Source: Halorubrum sp. DM2 (GTDB taxonomy: Archaea; Halobacteriota; Halobacteria; Halobacteriales; Haloferacaceae). From it: a DNA stretch of 64,000 bases. The notes under the pieces are model-generated. The model had not been told where the DNA came from. It saw only the letters and a list, made by a program, of their open reading frames with translations, and ran no database searches. The stretch is from assembly GCF_901686465.1 (NCBI RefSeq), contig NZ_LR594487.1, forward strand, positions 902,894 through 966,893. Direction: 5' to 3'. Positions 18,257 through 27,376 of the stretch are shown piece by piece (position 1 is the first letter of the stretch; each line of letters begins with the position of its first letter). The position numbers and the translations under genes are program-made.

Positions 18257-19747
18257 TCACCGCACGTGGTCGCCCGCCAGCTCCCACAGCCGGTCCGCGA
18301 TCTCGTCGTCGAGCGCGCCGCGCGTCACGCGCCACTCCCAGTTGCCCGCCAGCGTGCCCGGCTCGTTGAACCGCGCGTCGCTGCCCAGCCCGAGCAGGTC
18401 CTGAACCGTCGTCACGGCGAGGATCGCCTCCGAGGCCCACAGTTCGTCGATGATCGCCCACTCGGCCGGCTCCTCGGCGTCGGAGCCGACGTTGTACCGG
18501 AAGCAGTCGCGCTGGCGCTCGGGGAGGTCCTCGAAGTAGCCGACCCACGTGTCCGTGTCGTGCGTCGACGTGTAGCCGACGACGCCCTCGGGGTAGTGCA
18601 TCGGCTGGTACTCGTTCCCCTCCGCGCACCAGTCGGCGTACTGCGGGACGCGCATCCCCGGGAAGCCGAACTCGGCCATCAGCTCGTCCATCGCCGGCTC
18701 CTCGAACCCGAGGTCCTCGGCGATGAACGGGGCCTCGCCCAACTCGCGCTCGACCGTCTCGAACAGGTCCCGACCCGGGCCGTCGCGCCACTCGCCGTCC
18801 GCGGGGTCGTCGCTGTCGGCGGGTATCGCCCAGTACTTCACGAAGCCGAGGAAGTGGTCGAGCCGCGCCACGTCAGCGAGCTCGAACAGCCGGCGGAACC
18901 GGTCGAGCCACCAGTCGTACCCCGACTCGGCGAGCCGGTCCCAGTCGTACAGCGGGTTCCCCCAGCGCTGGCCGTTATCGCCGGCGTTCGGCGGCACGCC
19001 CGCGACCGCGGTCGGGCGGTTCCCGCCGTCGAGGCGGAACGCCTCCGGGCTGGCCCACACGTCGGCGGAGTCGAGCGCGACGTAGATGGGCACGTCGCCG
19101 ACGACCGACACCCCCTCCTCGGCGGCGACCGCGCGCAGGTCGCGCCACTGGCGGTCGAACGTCCACTGGACGAACTCGCGGAACCGGACCTCCCGCGCGT
19201 GTTCCTCGCGCACCGCCGCGAGCGCCTCGGGGTCGCGCGTCCGCAGCGGCGCGGGCCACTCGGTCCAGACGTCCTCCGGGCGCGCGTCCGACAGCGCCCG
19301 GAACAGCGCGTAGTCGGCGAGCCACGGCTCGTCGTCGACGAACGCGTCCAACGCCGCGCGGTCCGCCTCGGTCGCCCGCTCCTCGAACCGGTCGAAGGCG
19401 GTCCGCAACAGCGGGAGCTTGTACTCCCGGACCGCGTCGTAGTCGACGCGGTCGGTCGGGAACTCGGGAACCGGCCGCAGGTCGTCCTCGTCGAGCCAGC
19501 TGTCCTCGACGAGGCCGTCGGGATCGACGAACAGCGGGTTGCCGGCGAACGCCGACGGCGACTGGTACGGCGACTCCCCGGCCACGGAGAGCGTCGGGCC
19601 GATCGGACAGATCTGCCAGTAATCGACGCCGGCGTCGCCGAGGAACGAGAGGAACTCGCGCGCGCCCTCGCCGAGGTCGCCGATCCCGTACGCCCCCGGC
19701 AGCGAGGTGACGTGACAGAAGACGCCGTCGGAGCGGTCGAATCGCAT
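18257..19747 (-). CDS. malQ: 4-alpha-glucanotransferase (amylomaltase, GH77)
   Basis: A 496-aa GH77 enzyme that moves alpha-1,4-glucan segments between maltodextrins. The N-terminal signature SDGVFCHVTSLPGAYGIGDLG and the stretch YWQICPIGPTLSVAGESPYQSPSAFAGNPLF are unmistakable. Catalytic-region motifs follow: VARLDHFLGFVKYWAIPA (nucleophile Asp in RLDHF), FIAEDLGF (acid/base Glu) and YTSTHDTDTWVGYF (second Asp). It starts about 85 nt downstream of the GH13 gene on the same strand, and the exchanger gene follows immediately. Cooperation with the GH13 amylase and GH15 glucoamylase in alpha-glucan breakdown is the natural reading. Confidence 0.95.
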   Translation of the reverse strand: MRFDRSDGVFCHVTSLPGAYGIGDLGEGAREFLSFLGDAGVDYWQICPIGPTLSVAGESPYQSPSAFAGNPLFVDPDGLVEDSWLDEDDLRPVPEFPTDRVDYDAVREYKLPLLRTAFDRFEERATEADRAALDAFVDDEPWLADYALFRALSDARPEDVWTEWPAPLRTRDPEALAAVREEHAREVRFREFVQWTFDRQWRDLRAVAAEEGVSVVGDVPIYVALDSADVWASPEAFRLDGGNRPTAVAGVPPNAGDNGQRWGNPLYDWDRLAESGYDWWLDRFRRLFELADVARLDHFLGFVKYWAIPADSDDPADGEWRDGPGRDLFETVERELGEAPFIAEDLGFEEPAMDELMAEFGFPGMRVPQYADWCAEGNEYQPMHYPEGVVGYTSTHDTDTWVGYFEDLPERQRDCFRYNVGSDAEEPAEWAIIDELWASEAILAVTTVQDLLGLGSDARFNEPGTLAGNWEWRVTRGALDDEIADRLWELAGDHVR

Positions 19748-19831
19748 ACGCTCCCCTGCGATCCCCACCGACTCAAGCGTTGTGTCCGACCACGCCGGCG
19801 ACGGCCGCGCGGATGCGCTCCCGCGGGAGAG

Positions 19832-21928
19832 TCACTCGGACTCGACGGCCACCACGGCCACGTCGTCGACGCGGATCCGCTCGGTCCCGTCGCCGTCCGC
19901 GACGACGCACTCGGCTCCCGTGACGAGGTCGCGCTCGCCGTGATCGAGTTCGACCGCGACGCTCGCGTCGGCGGGCGCGAAGTTGAGGACGACGACGAGG
20001 TCCTCGTCGCCGTCGCGCCGGCGGAACGCGACCACGTCGTCGGGGTGGACGTCGCCGCTAGCGACGATCGGCCGCTCCGAGAGGTCGCCGCTGGCGACGT
20101 GGTAGTCGACGCGTGCGAGGTCGCCGTCCGGCCCGAGCGCCGGGTACTCCCGTCGCGTCGCGAGCAGGCGCTCGTAGCGGTCGCGCACGTCCTCGCGCGC
20201 GTGGTCCCACGCGATCGCGTCCCGACGGCCACGCTGGCCGATCTCCTGTCCGGCGTACACCATCGGCACGCCCGGCAGGGTCATGATCGCCGCGCCCGCG
20301 GCCGCGGCGGCGGCGTCGCCGCACTCGACGCGGTAGCGCGTCTCGTCGTGGTTCTCGATGTACTGGAGGAACCCGGCGTGGTCGGGGAACCCGATCTCGG
20401 CGCGCTGGTCGACCGCGTCGAGGACGCTGGCCGCCGGCTCCGCCCCCCGGCCCACCTGCCGGAGCTGGAAATACAGCGTCGCGTCGAAGTGTACGTCGAA
20501 CATCCCCTCGTGGAACCCCGGAATGTACGGGATGGTCTCGTCCATCAGGAGGAACTCCCGGTCGATGTCCTTCACGCGGTCGCGCAGCTCGCGCCAGAAC
20601 GAGTCGGGGACCGCCCACGCCATGTCGCAGCGGAACCCGTCGACCAGCGGCCCCCACTCGTCGACCACGTCCAGCAGGAACCGCCGCACCTCGAGGTTCG
20701 CGTGGTTCAGGTTCGCGATCAGCTCCCAGTCGAAGTAGGTCCCCGGCTCGCCCGACTCCTGCCACTCGTAGCGGTCGCGGTACGGCGAGTCGGGGTTCCG
20801 GTAGGCGTCGCGGAACCACTCGTGCTCGCGCGCGGTGTGGTTGGCAACGAAGTCGAAGAGGACGCGCAGCCCGTGGTCGTGGGCGGTCTCGACGAGCGCC
20901 TCGAAGTCATCGCGGTCCCCGAGGTCGTCGGCGGTGTCGAAGAAGTCGACGATGTTGTACCCGTGCGGCTTCCCGTCGTGGCCGAGGACCGGCGTGAGCC
21001 ACAGCGTGTCGACGCCCAGGTCCGCAATCTGCGGGATCCGGTCGGCGATGGCGTCGAACGTCTCCCCCTCGTCGGCGTCCGCGAAGGTGCGGACGAACAC
21101 CTCGTAGACGGAGGCGTCCCGGGTCCACTCGGGCGGATCGTTGAGCCGCCGCGTCTCGAAGTCGGGCGCGTCCGGCGTCAACCCCGCCTCGCCGCCGGTG
21201 CCACTGACCGTCGACTGGTCGCCGGCGCGCTCGACCGCGGCCGCGTCGGCGACGCTGACCCGCGGGTCCGCGCCCGCGTCCCTTGCGACCGCGACGGCGT
21301 GGACGCGAAGTCGGTCCGGCACCGAATCGAGCGGCACCCGGAGTTCGCGCCCGTCTCCGCTCCCGACGAGCGCGTCTCGGGGGTTCGTGCGTCCCGCCGT
21401 GACCGCGCTCTCGACGTCGCGGTCGTCGACGACGAACGTCACCGCCAGATCGGCGGCGTCGAGCGTCGAGTCCGGATTCGGCGTCGGAGTCGCGGTAAAC
21501 ACCGCCTCGCCGGCGCGCTCCCCGGCCGCGCCGTCGCCGTCGAACTCGACGTGCGCGTCCACCCGAACGCGCGGTCGACCGACCCCCTCGTGGCGCTCCC
21601 GAGCGGCGTACTCGACCGGCGCGTCGCCCGCGTCGCGGTCGCGTATCGCGGTGCCGCTCCCGCCGGCGACGTCGACCCCCTCGTAGCTCGCGGCGAACGC
21701 CCGGACCGTGAGGCGGTGGTCGCCGTCGGGGGCGTCGAGTCCGAGCAGGTAGCGGCCCGGGAGGTCCGGGGTGAACTCGGTCACGGGGGCGTCGCCGACG
21801 GTCGCCTCGCTGCCCGGGGGTGCGTCGGCGACGCGCCACGCGTACCGGCCGTCCGGGTCCGGGTCTCTCGGTGCCAACTCCATCCGCTCGCCGGTCGCGA
21901 GGAAGCGCGGGGGTCCGGGGTGGTGCAT
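19832..21928 (-). CDS. GH13 alpha-amylase-type enzyme with N-terminal beta domains
   Basis: A 698-aa glycoside hydrolase. The first ~270 residues are acidic beta-sandwich sequence (HHPGPPRFLATGERMELAPRDPD... GRYLLGLDAPDGDHRLTVRAFA). The catalytic barrel starts at SVYEVFVRTFAD. Conserved regions are DFVANHT (region I), DGFRCDMAW (region II, nucleophile D435), LMDET (region III, acid/base E464) and IENHDETR (region IV, D528). A short C-terminal beta domain ends the chain. No secretion signal is seen, so it probably acts inside the cell as a maltodextrin-hydrolase or neopullulanase type. ATG 21928 is chosen over an upstream in-frame start with arginine-rich sequence. Divergent from the glucoamylase gene. 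Confidence 0.93.
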   Translation of the reverse strand: MHHPGPPRFLATGERMELAPRDPDPDGRYAWRVADAPPGSEATVGDAPVTEFTPDLPGRYLLGLDAPDGDHRLTVRAFAASYEGVDVAGGSGTAIRDRDAGDAPVEYAARERHEGVGRPRVRVDAHVEFDGDGAAGERAGEAVFTATPTPNPDSTLDAADLAVTFVVDDRDVESAVTAGRTNPRDALVGSGDGRELRVPLDSVPDRLRVHAVAVARDAGADPRVSVADAAAVERAGDQSTVSGTGGEAGLTPDAPDFETRRLNDPPEWTRDASVYEVFVRTFADADEGETFDAIADRIPQIADLGVDTLWLTPVLGHDGKPHGYNIVDFFDTADDLGDRDDFEALVETAHDHGLRVLFDFVANHTAREHEWFRDAYRNPDSPYRDRYEWQESGEPGTYFDWELIANLNHANLEVRRFLLDVVDEWGPLVDGFRCDMAWAVPDSFWRELRDRVKDIDREFLLMDETIPYIPGFHEGMFDVHFDATLYFQLRQVGRGAEPAASVLDAVDQRAEIGFPDHAGFLQYIENHDETRYRVECGDAAAAAAGAAIMTLPGVPMVYAGQEIGQRGRRDAIAWDHAREDVRDRYERLLATRREYPALGPDGDLARVDYHVASGDLSERPIVASGDVHPDDVVAFRRRDGDEDLVVVLNFAPADASVAVELDHGERDLVTGAECVVADGDGTERIRVDDVAVVAVESE

Positions 21929-22089
21929 GTGACGGCCATCGACGCCCGGGGCCTTCGGTGTTGCTCTTGGTTCGGTGTCGAGGGCGTGTCGACGCCGCAC
22001 CGCTGTCGCGTTCCGCCGAGCGCTCTCCGCCCCGCGCCGGTTCCCGCCGCGGTCGTCAAGGCTTTTACTCCGGCAGGCGCAGGGCGCGT

Positions 22090-25000
22090 ATGCGACTGCG
22101 TACCGCCCTCACGGAACACGAACGTCGGCGCGGGGAGCGCTACCCGGCGGAGCACTCGATGACCGCCGGCGCGTTCACCGGCGACGACGGCCGACTGGTC
22201 CACGTCGGGCCGGACGGGACCGTCCACGACTGTTCGTACTCCCTGTCGGGGGTCGGCGGTGCCGACCGCCTCCGAATGGGGATCACCGCCGGGCGAGGCG
22301 TCCGGTGGTTCGACGACTTGGAGACGACGCGCCAGCACTACGACGGCGACACGCCCTTAGTCGAGACCGAGTACGACGCCGGCCGCTACACGATCCACCA
22401 GTTCGACCTCGTCGTGAGCGACACGCACCTCACCCACGTCGAACTCCGCGGCTCGCCCCCGGCTGACGCCGAACTCGTCGCCGCCTACGCGTTCTCGCCC
22501 GACATGGTCGAGGGCCGCGTCGGCAACATGGTCCACGAGGCCGCCGGTCCCGCCGACGGCGGCGTCGTCGAGGTGTACCACCGCACGGAACACGACTTCC
22601 TCACCGCCTCCACCGGCCTCTCGAACGCCCACGGTCAGCGGCTGCGGACGATTCCGGAACTCCTCGGCGAGGCCGACGACGGCTTCCCGCACCGCGGCGA
22701 GATCGACCGCCGCGAGGACTCCCGGCTGACCCCGGACGTCGTCGTCCGCGCGCCGTTCGAACGCGACGGGCGCACCGAGCGCGTCACGCTCGCGGGCCGC
22801 GCCGTCGTCGACCGCGGCGACGCCCGCGACACCGGCGACGACGCGAAAGACGCGCTCACCGACGGGATCGACCGCCAGCGCCGCATCGAGGCCGTCTCGA
22901 ACATCGCCACCGCCTACCCCGACGCCGACGACCTCCGCGAGGCCGCGGACGGGCGCGGCCCGAGCGTCCCCGAAGACGCCCCGCGCCGGTCGGTCGTCGC
23001 GAGCGACCTCCGCGCGCTCGACCTGCTCACCGCCGAGTCCGGCGCGCGGATCGCCGCGCCCGAGTTCGACCCGTTCTACTCCACCTCCGGCGGCTACGGC
23101 TACACGTGGTTCCGCGACGAGGCGACGGTGTCGACCGCGCTGCTCGACGCGAGCGAGGAGCTCGGTCTCGACGCCGACGAGGAGCTGCTCGCGACCGCGA
23201 GCTTCTTCTGCCGGACGCAGGACGCCGACGGCTCGTGGCCCCACCGGGTGTGGGCCGACTCCGGGAAGGTCGCCCCCGGCTGGGCGAACGCCCGGATCGA
23301 GGGCGCAAACGGGACGCCCGGCCCCAACGACCAGCTCGACCAGCCCGCCACGGTCGTCGCCTTCCTCGCGACGCTCCGGCGCGAGGCGGACCTCCCGGCC
23401 GAGTGGCGCGACCGGATCGACGAGACGATCGCCGACGCCGTCGAGTTCCTCCTCGAAACGACCGAGGACGACGGGCTCCCCCGCCGCTGTCAGAACTGCT
23501 GGGAGAACGCTTTGGGGCGGTTCACCCACACCGGTGCCGAGTACCTGCGGGCGTTCGCCGCGGTGGCGCGTGCGCCGGTCGACGAGGGGCTCCGCGCCGA
23601 CGCGGCGGACGCGGCGGACGCGGCGCTGTCCGGTCTCGACGCCCGCTGGAACCCCGAGGCGGAGCGGTTCCTCCAGCGCGCGAGCGACGAGGGGAGCGAC
23701 GCCCGCGCCGACGCCAGCACCTTCGCGCTCGCGACCGCGGCCGCCGAGTACGCCGCGCTGATCGACGACCAATCTCCGGCCGACTCCGACGCCGACTCCG
23801 TGTCCGGCGGGGACGCGGCCGACGACTCCGCGGCCACCGACGGTGCCGGCTCGGTCGAGTCGGTCGAGGCGAGCGAGTTCGACCGCTTCCTCGACCGCGT
23901 CAACACGCACGTCCGGCGGTCGATCGACGCGCTCCGACGCGAGACCGCCGCCGTCGAGGGGCTGGTTCGGTTCACCGGCGACGACTGGCGCACGGCCGAG
24001 CAGGGCGCGGCGAAGGTGTGGTCGATCGCGACGCTGTGGGGCGCGACGGCGGCGGCGACGCTGGCGGGCGTCGTCAAAGATCGGGGCGGTGCCGCCGGCC
24101 CGCTGTTCGCCGACGCGCGCGAGCTGTACGCGCTCTGCGAGCCCGACGGCGGCTTCGTCAACGAGGCGGGGCTGTTCGCGGAGCAGGCGTTCGACGACGG
24201 GGACCTCGACAGCGCCACCCCCATCGCGTGGTCGCACGCGCTCCGGATCGACGCGACGGTGACGCTCGCGAGCCACGGCGAACTCCCGGTCCCCCACGAC
24301 CGCGAGACCGGTCCCGAGGCGGCCCCCCACTGGACGACCGGCCGGAAGTTCGGCGTCGGCACGCCGGCCGACTACGACGCCGACGAGCCCGTCCCGGTGT
24401 GGTTCACGCTCACCGAGGGGGCGCTCACCGAGGCGCGGTTCCCGCGGATCGACGTGATGAACGTCCGGACGTTCGACTTCCTCGTCGCGGACCCCGACTC
24501 CGAGTACGCGGTCCGCAGCTTCAACGAGACGGGGCACGTCACGGCGACGGAGACGGTCGAGCGGACGACGGAGCCGGCGGCCGACGACGCGCTCGCGTAC
24601 GTCCAGACGGTCCGCGAGACCGGCGACGGCCACGGGCACACGTGGAGCCTCTCGGTCGAGTACGCGGTCGACACCGACGGGACCGCGATCCTCGCCGACG
24701 TCCGCTTCGAGGGGAGCCGCGAGTACGACGTGTACGCGCTCGTCGACGCGACCATCGCCAACGTCGGCACCGACGACCGCGCCGAGCGCGTCGCGGGCGA
24801 GGGAGGGACGCACCTGCTCGCGCGGAAGGACGACCCCGACCGCGACGCGGGCAAGCTCGTCGACGACGCGGGCGAGCCGTTCGACCCCGCGCTCGCCTTG
24901 GCGAGCGGCGACGGCTTCGACTGGGCGAGCGCGCTCGCGGCCGGCGGCGAGGCGGCCCACGCGCTGTTCGGCGACGGCGAGCGCGCCGAGGAGTCGAGCG

Positions 25001-26844
25001 AGGCGGTCGGCAACGTCGTCCTCGCCGGGCTGGTCGGCAGCGGCGAGGCGATCGCGGACACGGTCGCGCTCGGGTTCGCCGAGGACTCGGACACCGCGGC
25101 GGCCCTCGGCGAGGCCGAGGGGGCGCTCGCGCGCGGCTTCGACGACGCCGCGGACGCGTACGCCGAGACGTGGCGCGCGTGGCTCGACGGTCGGGAGCTC
25201 CCCGACTCGGTCGCGGACGACCCTGACCTCGCGGCGCAGTACCGCTTCGCGCTGATGACGCTGGCGGCCGTCGAGGACAAGGCCCACGACGGCGCGGGGA
25301 TCGCCAGCCCCTCGGTCCCGTGGGGCGAGACCGAGTACGCCGCGGAGAACCGCGGCTACGGCTACAACTTCGTCTGGTCGCGGGACCTCTATCAGGTGTT
25401 CACGGCGCTGATCGAGATGGACGAGCTCGAACGGGGTGCCGACGCCCTGGCGTACCTGTACAACACCCAGCAGGACGACGACGGCTTCCTCCCGCAGAAC
25501 ACCTACATCGACGGGCGGACCCGGTGGGGCGGCGAGCAGATGGACAACATCGGGTTCCCCTCGGTGATGGCGTGGCAGCTGTACGAGCGCGGCGTGACCC
25601 TCGACGAGGCGGGCTACACCTACGACCAGGTCGGCCGCTCGCTCGATTACATCGCCGAGAACGGTCCCGAGACGGCGCAGGAACGCTGGGAAGAGGAGGC
25701 GGGCTACTCGCCGTCGAGCATCGCCGCGGAGATAGCCGGGCTGGTATCCGGCGCGGCGCTCGCGCTCGCGGAGGCCGACCGGCGCGGCGAGACGGGCCCG
25801 GGCGACGAGGACGCGTCGGGGACCGCGAAGTCGCCCGACTCGCTCCGCGCCGACGCGCTCGCGTGGCTGGCGCTCGCCGACGACTGGACCGCGCGCGTCG
25901 AGGACTGGTGCGCGACCGCGACCGGGACCGACCGCCACCAGGAGACGCCGTACTACCTCCGGATCACGGCCGACGGCGACCCCGAGGCGGGGCGTCCCCG
26001 AACCATCGCCAACGACGGGCCGACGTACGACGAGCGGGAGATCGTCGACGGCGGGTTCCTCGAACTCGTCCGGCTCGGGATCAAGCCCGCCGACGACGAG
26101 GCGATCCGAAACTCCGTCTCCGTGGTCGACGACTCGATCCGGGTCGACACGCCGCACGGCGCGGCCTGGTACCGATACGTCGGCGACGCGTACGGAGAGA
26201 TCGCGGTCGGCGACCCCGGCGCGCCGTGGGCCGGGACCGGCGACGGCCGCGGGCGGCTCTGGCCGATATTCACGGGCGAGCGCGGCGAGTACGAGCTCCG
26301 CGCCCGCGCCGACGGCCCTGACGCCTTCGGCGGCACCGACGACGAGAAGCTCGAACCCGAGACGCTCTTGGAGACGATGGCCGGCTTCGGCAACTCCGGG
26401 CTCATGCTCCCCGAACAGGTGTGGGACCGCGAACACCCGACGAAGTACGGCTGGGAGTTCGGCGAGGGCACCGGGGGGGCGACCCCGCTCGCGTGGTCGA
26501 TGGCCGGCTTCGTCCGGCTGGCGCACGGCGTCGACGCGGGCGAGCCGGTCGAGACGCCGACCGTCGTCCGAGACCGCTACGTCGAGCGCGACCGCCCGGC
26601 CGGGCCGGAGCTGACCGCGACCGCCGAGTTCGTCGAGGACGCGGTCGTCGTGGCCGGCGAGACGGACGCCGAACGCGTGGCGGTCCACACGCGATCGACC
26701 TCGACGCTCGTGACGCCGGACGCTGGCGGCGACTTCGAGGTCGACCTCGACGCCGCGACCGACGCGGACACGGTCGTCGTCGCGGCCGCCTCCGACGCGG
26801 ACTTCGAGACCGCCGGGACAGCCGTCGAGCGGATCCGGCTGTAG
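22090..26844 (+). CDS. Giant glucoamylase-type protein with two GH15 modules
   Basis: A 1584-aa protein, about twice the usual length. Module 1 has a beta-sandwich N-domain (residues 1-300) and an (alpha/alpha)6 barrel with GYGYTWFRDEA near 337, GSWPHRVWAD, the acid motif WEN (E472) and a base-like EQAFD (E698). A 60-residue Asp/Ser linker interrupts it near 560-600. Module 2 (about 740-1584) repeats the plan: RGYGYNFVWSRDLYQVF, DGFLPQNTYIDG, WEEE...YSPSSIAAEIAGL (1200-1217), PEQVWD (E1442). GH15 enzymes release glucose from chain ends of alpha-glucans. No Tat or Sec signal is visible, so a cytoplasmic role is likely. It faces the GH13-malQ genes across a 160-nt promoter region. Confidence 0.9.
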   Translation: MRLRTALTEHERRRGERYPAEHSMTAGAFTGDDGRLVHVGPDGTVHDCSYSLSGVGGADRLRMGITAGRGVRWFDDLETTRQHYDGDTPLVETEYDAGRYTIHQFDLVVSDTHLTHVELRGSPPADAELVAAYAFSPDMVEGRVGNMVHEAAGPADGGVVEVYHRTEHDFLTASTGLSNAHGQRLRTIPELLGEADDGFPHRGEIDRREDSRLTPDVVVRAPFERDGRTERVTLAGRAVVDRGDARDTGDDAKDALTDGIDRQRRIEAVSNIATAYPDADDLREAADGRGPSVPEDAPRRSVVASDLRALDLLTAESGARIAAPEFDPFYSTSGGYGYTWFRDEATVSTALLDASEELGLDADEELLATASFFCRTQDADGSWPHRVWADSGKVAPGWANARIEGANGTPGPNDQLDQPATVVAFLATLRREADLPAEWRDRIDETIADAVEFLLETTEDDGLPRRCQNCWENALGRFTHTGAEYLRAFAAVARAPVDEGLRADAADAADAALSGLDARWNPEAERFLQRASDEGSDARADASTFALATAAAEYAALIDDQSPADSDADSVSGGDAADDSAATDGAGSVESVEASEFDRFLDRVNTHVRRSIDALRRETAAVEGLVRFTGDDWRTAEQGAAKVWSIATLWGATAAATLAGVVKDRGGAAGPLFADARELYALCEPDGGFVNEAGLFAEQAFDDGDLDSATPIAWSHALRIDATVTLASHGELPVPHDRETGPEAAPHWTTGRKFGVGTPADYDADEPVPVWFTLTEGALTEARFPRIDVMNVRTFDFLVADPDSEYAVRSFNETGHVTATETVERTTEPAADDALAYVQTVRETGDGHGHTWSLSVEYAVDTDGTAILADVRFEGSREYDVYALVDATIANVGTDDRAERVAGEGGTHLLARKDDPDRDAGKLVDDAGEPFDPALALASGDGFDWASALAAGGEAAHALFGDGERAEESSEAVGNVVLAGLVGSGEAIADTVALGFAEDSDTAAALGEAEGALARGFDDAADAYAETWRAWLDGRELPDSVADDPDLAAQYRFALMTLAAVEDKAHDGAGIASPSVPWGETEYAAENRGYGYNFVWSRDLYQVFTALIEMDELERGADALAYLYNTQQDDDGFLPQNTYIDGRTRWGGEQMDNIGFPSVMAWQLYERGVTLDEAGYTYDQVGRSLDYIAENGPETAQERWEEEAGYSPSSIAAEIAGLVSGAALALAEADRRGETGPGDEDASGTAKSPDSLRADALAWLALADDWTARVEDWCATATGTDRHQETPYYLRITADGDPEAGRPRTIANDGPTYDEREIVDGGFLELVRLGIKPADDEAIRNSVSVVDDSIRVDTPHGAAWYRYVGDAYGEIAVGDPGAPWAGTGDGRGRLWPIFTGERGEYELRARADGPDAFGGTDDEKLEPETLLETMAGFGNSGLMLPEQVWDREHPTKYGWEFGEGTGGATPLAWSMAGFVRLAHGVDAGEPVETPTVVRDRYVERDRPAGPELTATAEFVEDAVVVAGETDAERVAVHTRSTSTLVTPDAGGDFEVDLDAATDADTVVVAAASDADFETAGTAVERIRL

Positions 26845-26863
26845 GCGGTCGCCTTTTTTCGCG
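26845..26863. terminator. T-rich stop region between convergent genes
   Basis: Six consecutive T residues (26854-26859) lie 10 nt after the glucoamylase stop codon and next to the 3' end of the convergent gene. T-runs are the usual archaeal intrinsic termination signal. No hairpin is needed or seen. Confidence 0.45.
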
Positions 26864-27376
26864 CTAGCCCAGCGCGGTCACGTTGACCGCGCGGGACTCG
26901 CCGTCGACGTCGATCTCGACCGTCGAGACGACGCGCTCGCGGACCGTCTCCCGCCACGTCTCGACGGCCGCCGCGTGTCGCTTCCGGCGGGTTTCGAGGT
27001 CGGCGTCGGGGTGCTCGGCGGCCGTGTCGTCGACCTCGGGATACGGCGGCACCTCGGCGACGAGCGCGCGGGGATCGACGTGGAGCGGCTCCGTGGCGTC
27101 CGCGGCGGCGTCGCTCTCGCCCGATCCGCTCCCGGCCGATCCGCTCCCGGCCGATCCGCCCTCGCCCGTCGCGTCCGCGTCGAGCGCGTGGAGGCGCGCC
27201 CGCATCCGGCCCGAGAACGGTGGCGTGGCGCGGAGGACGACCTCGCGGTCGCTCCGGAGAGTCGCTTCGAGGGCGTTCGCCACGTCCTCGCGGTGGACCG
27301 CGATCGACCGGATCCGGTCTGGTCCCGGCTCCGCGTTCCCGGACTCGCGCTCGCCGCTCGTCGGCTCTTCAGTCAT
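26864..27376 (-). CDS. Conserved haloarchaeal hypothetical protein
   Basis: A 170-aa acidic soluble protein. It opens with a disordered acidic stretch and a conserved-looking helix and strand (IAVHREDVANALEATLRSDREVVLRATPPFSGRMRARLHA). A Gly/Ser/Ala-rich linker with near-repeats (SAGSGSAGSGSG, residues of about 75-88) follows. The second half (HVDPRALVAEVPPYPEVDDT ... TRRKRHAAAVETWRETVRERVV) is charged and helical. The DNA of the linker contains short tandem repeats around 27115-27160. It overlaps the end of the MutS-like gene by 8 nt, so both are likely cotranslated. Function unknown. Confidence 0.75.
   Translation of the reverse strand: MTEEPTSGERESGNAEPGPDRIRSIAVHREDVANALEATLRSDREVVLRATPPFSGRMRARLHALDADATGEGGSAGSGSAGSGSGESDAAADATEPLHVDPRALVAEVPPYPEVDDTAAEHPDADLETRRKRHAAAVETWRETVRERVVSTVEIDVDGESRAVNVTALG

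Noticed and set aside
18218-22162. Very long plus-strand open frame (over 1300 codons) across malQ and GH13
   Set aside because: It is antisense to two well-defined enzymes; the translation is arginine/valine-rich without motifs. Long antisense frames are expected at this GC content.
22357-26688. Very long minus-strand open frame (over 1400 codons) opposite the glucoamylase
   Set aside because: The sense strand has clear GH15 motifs; the antisense product is a composition artefact (Arg/Val/Gly/Asp).
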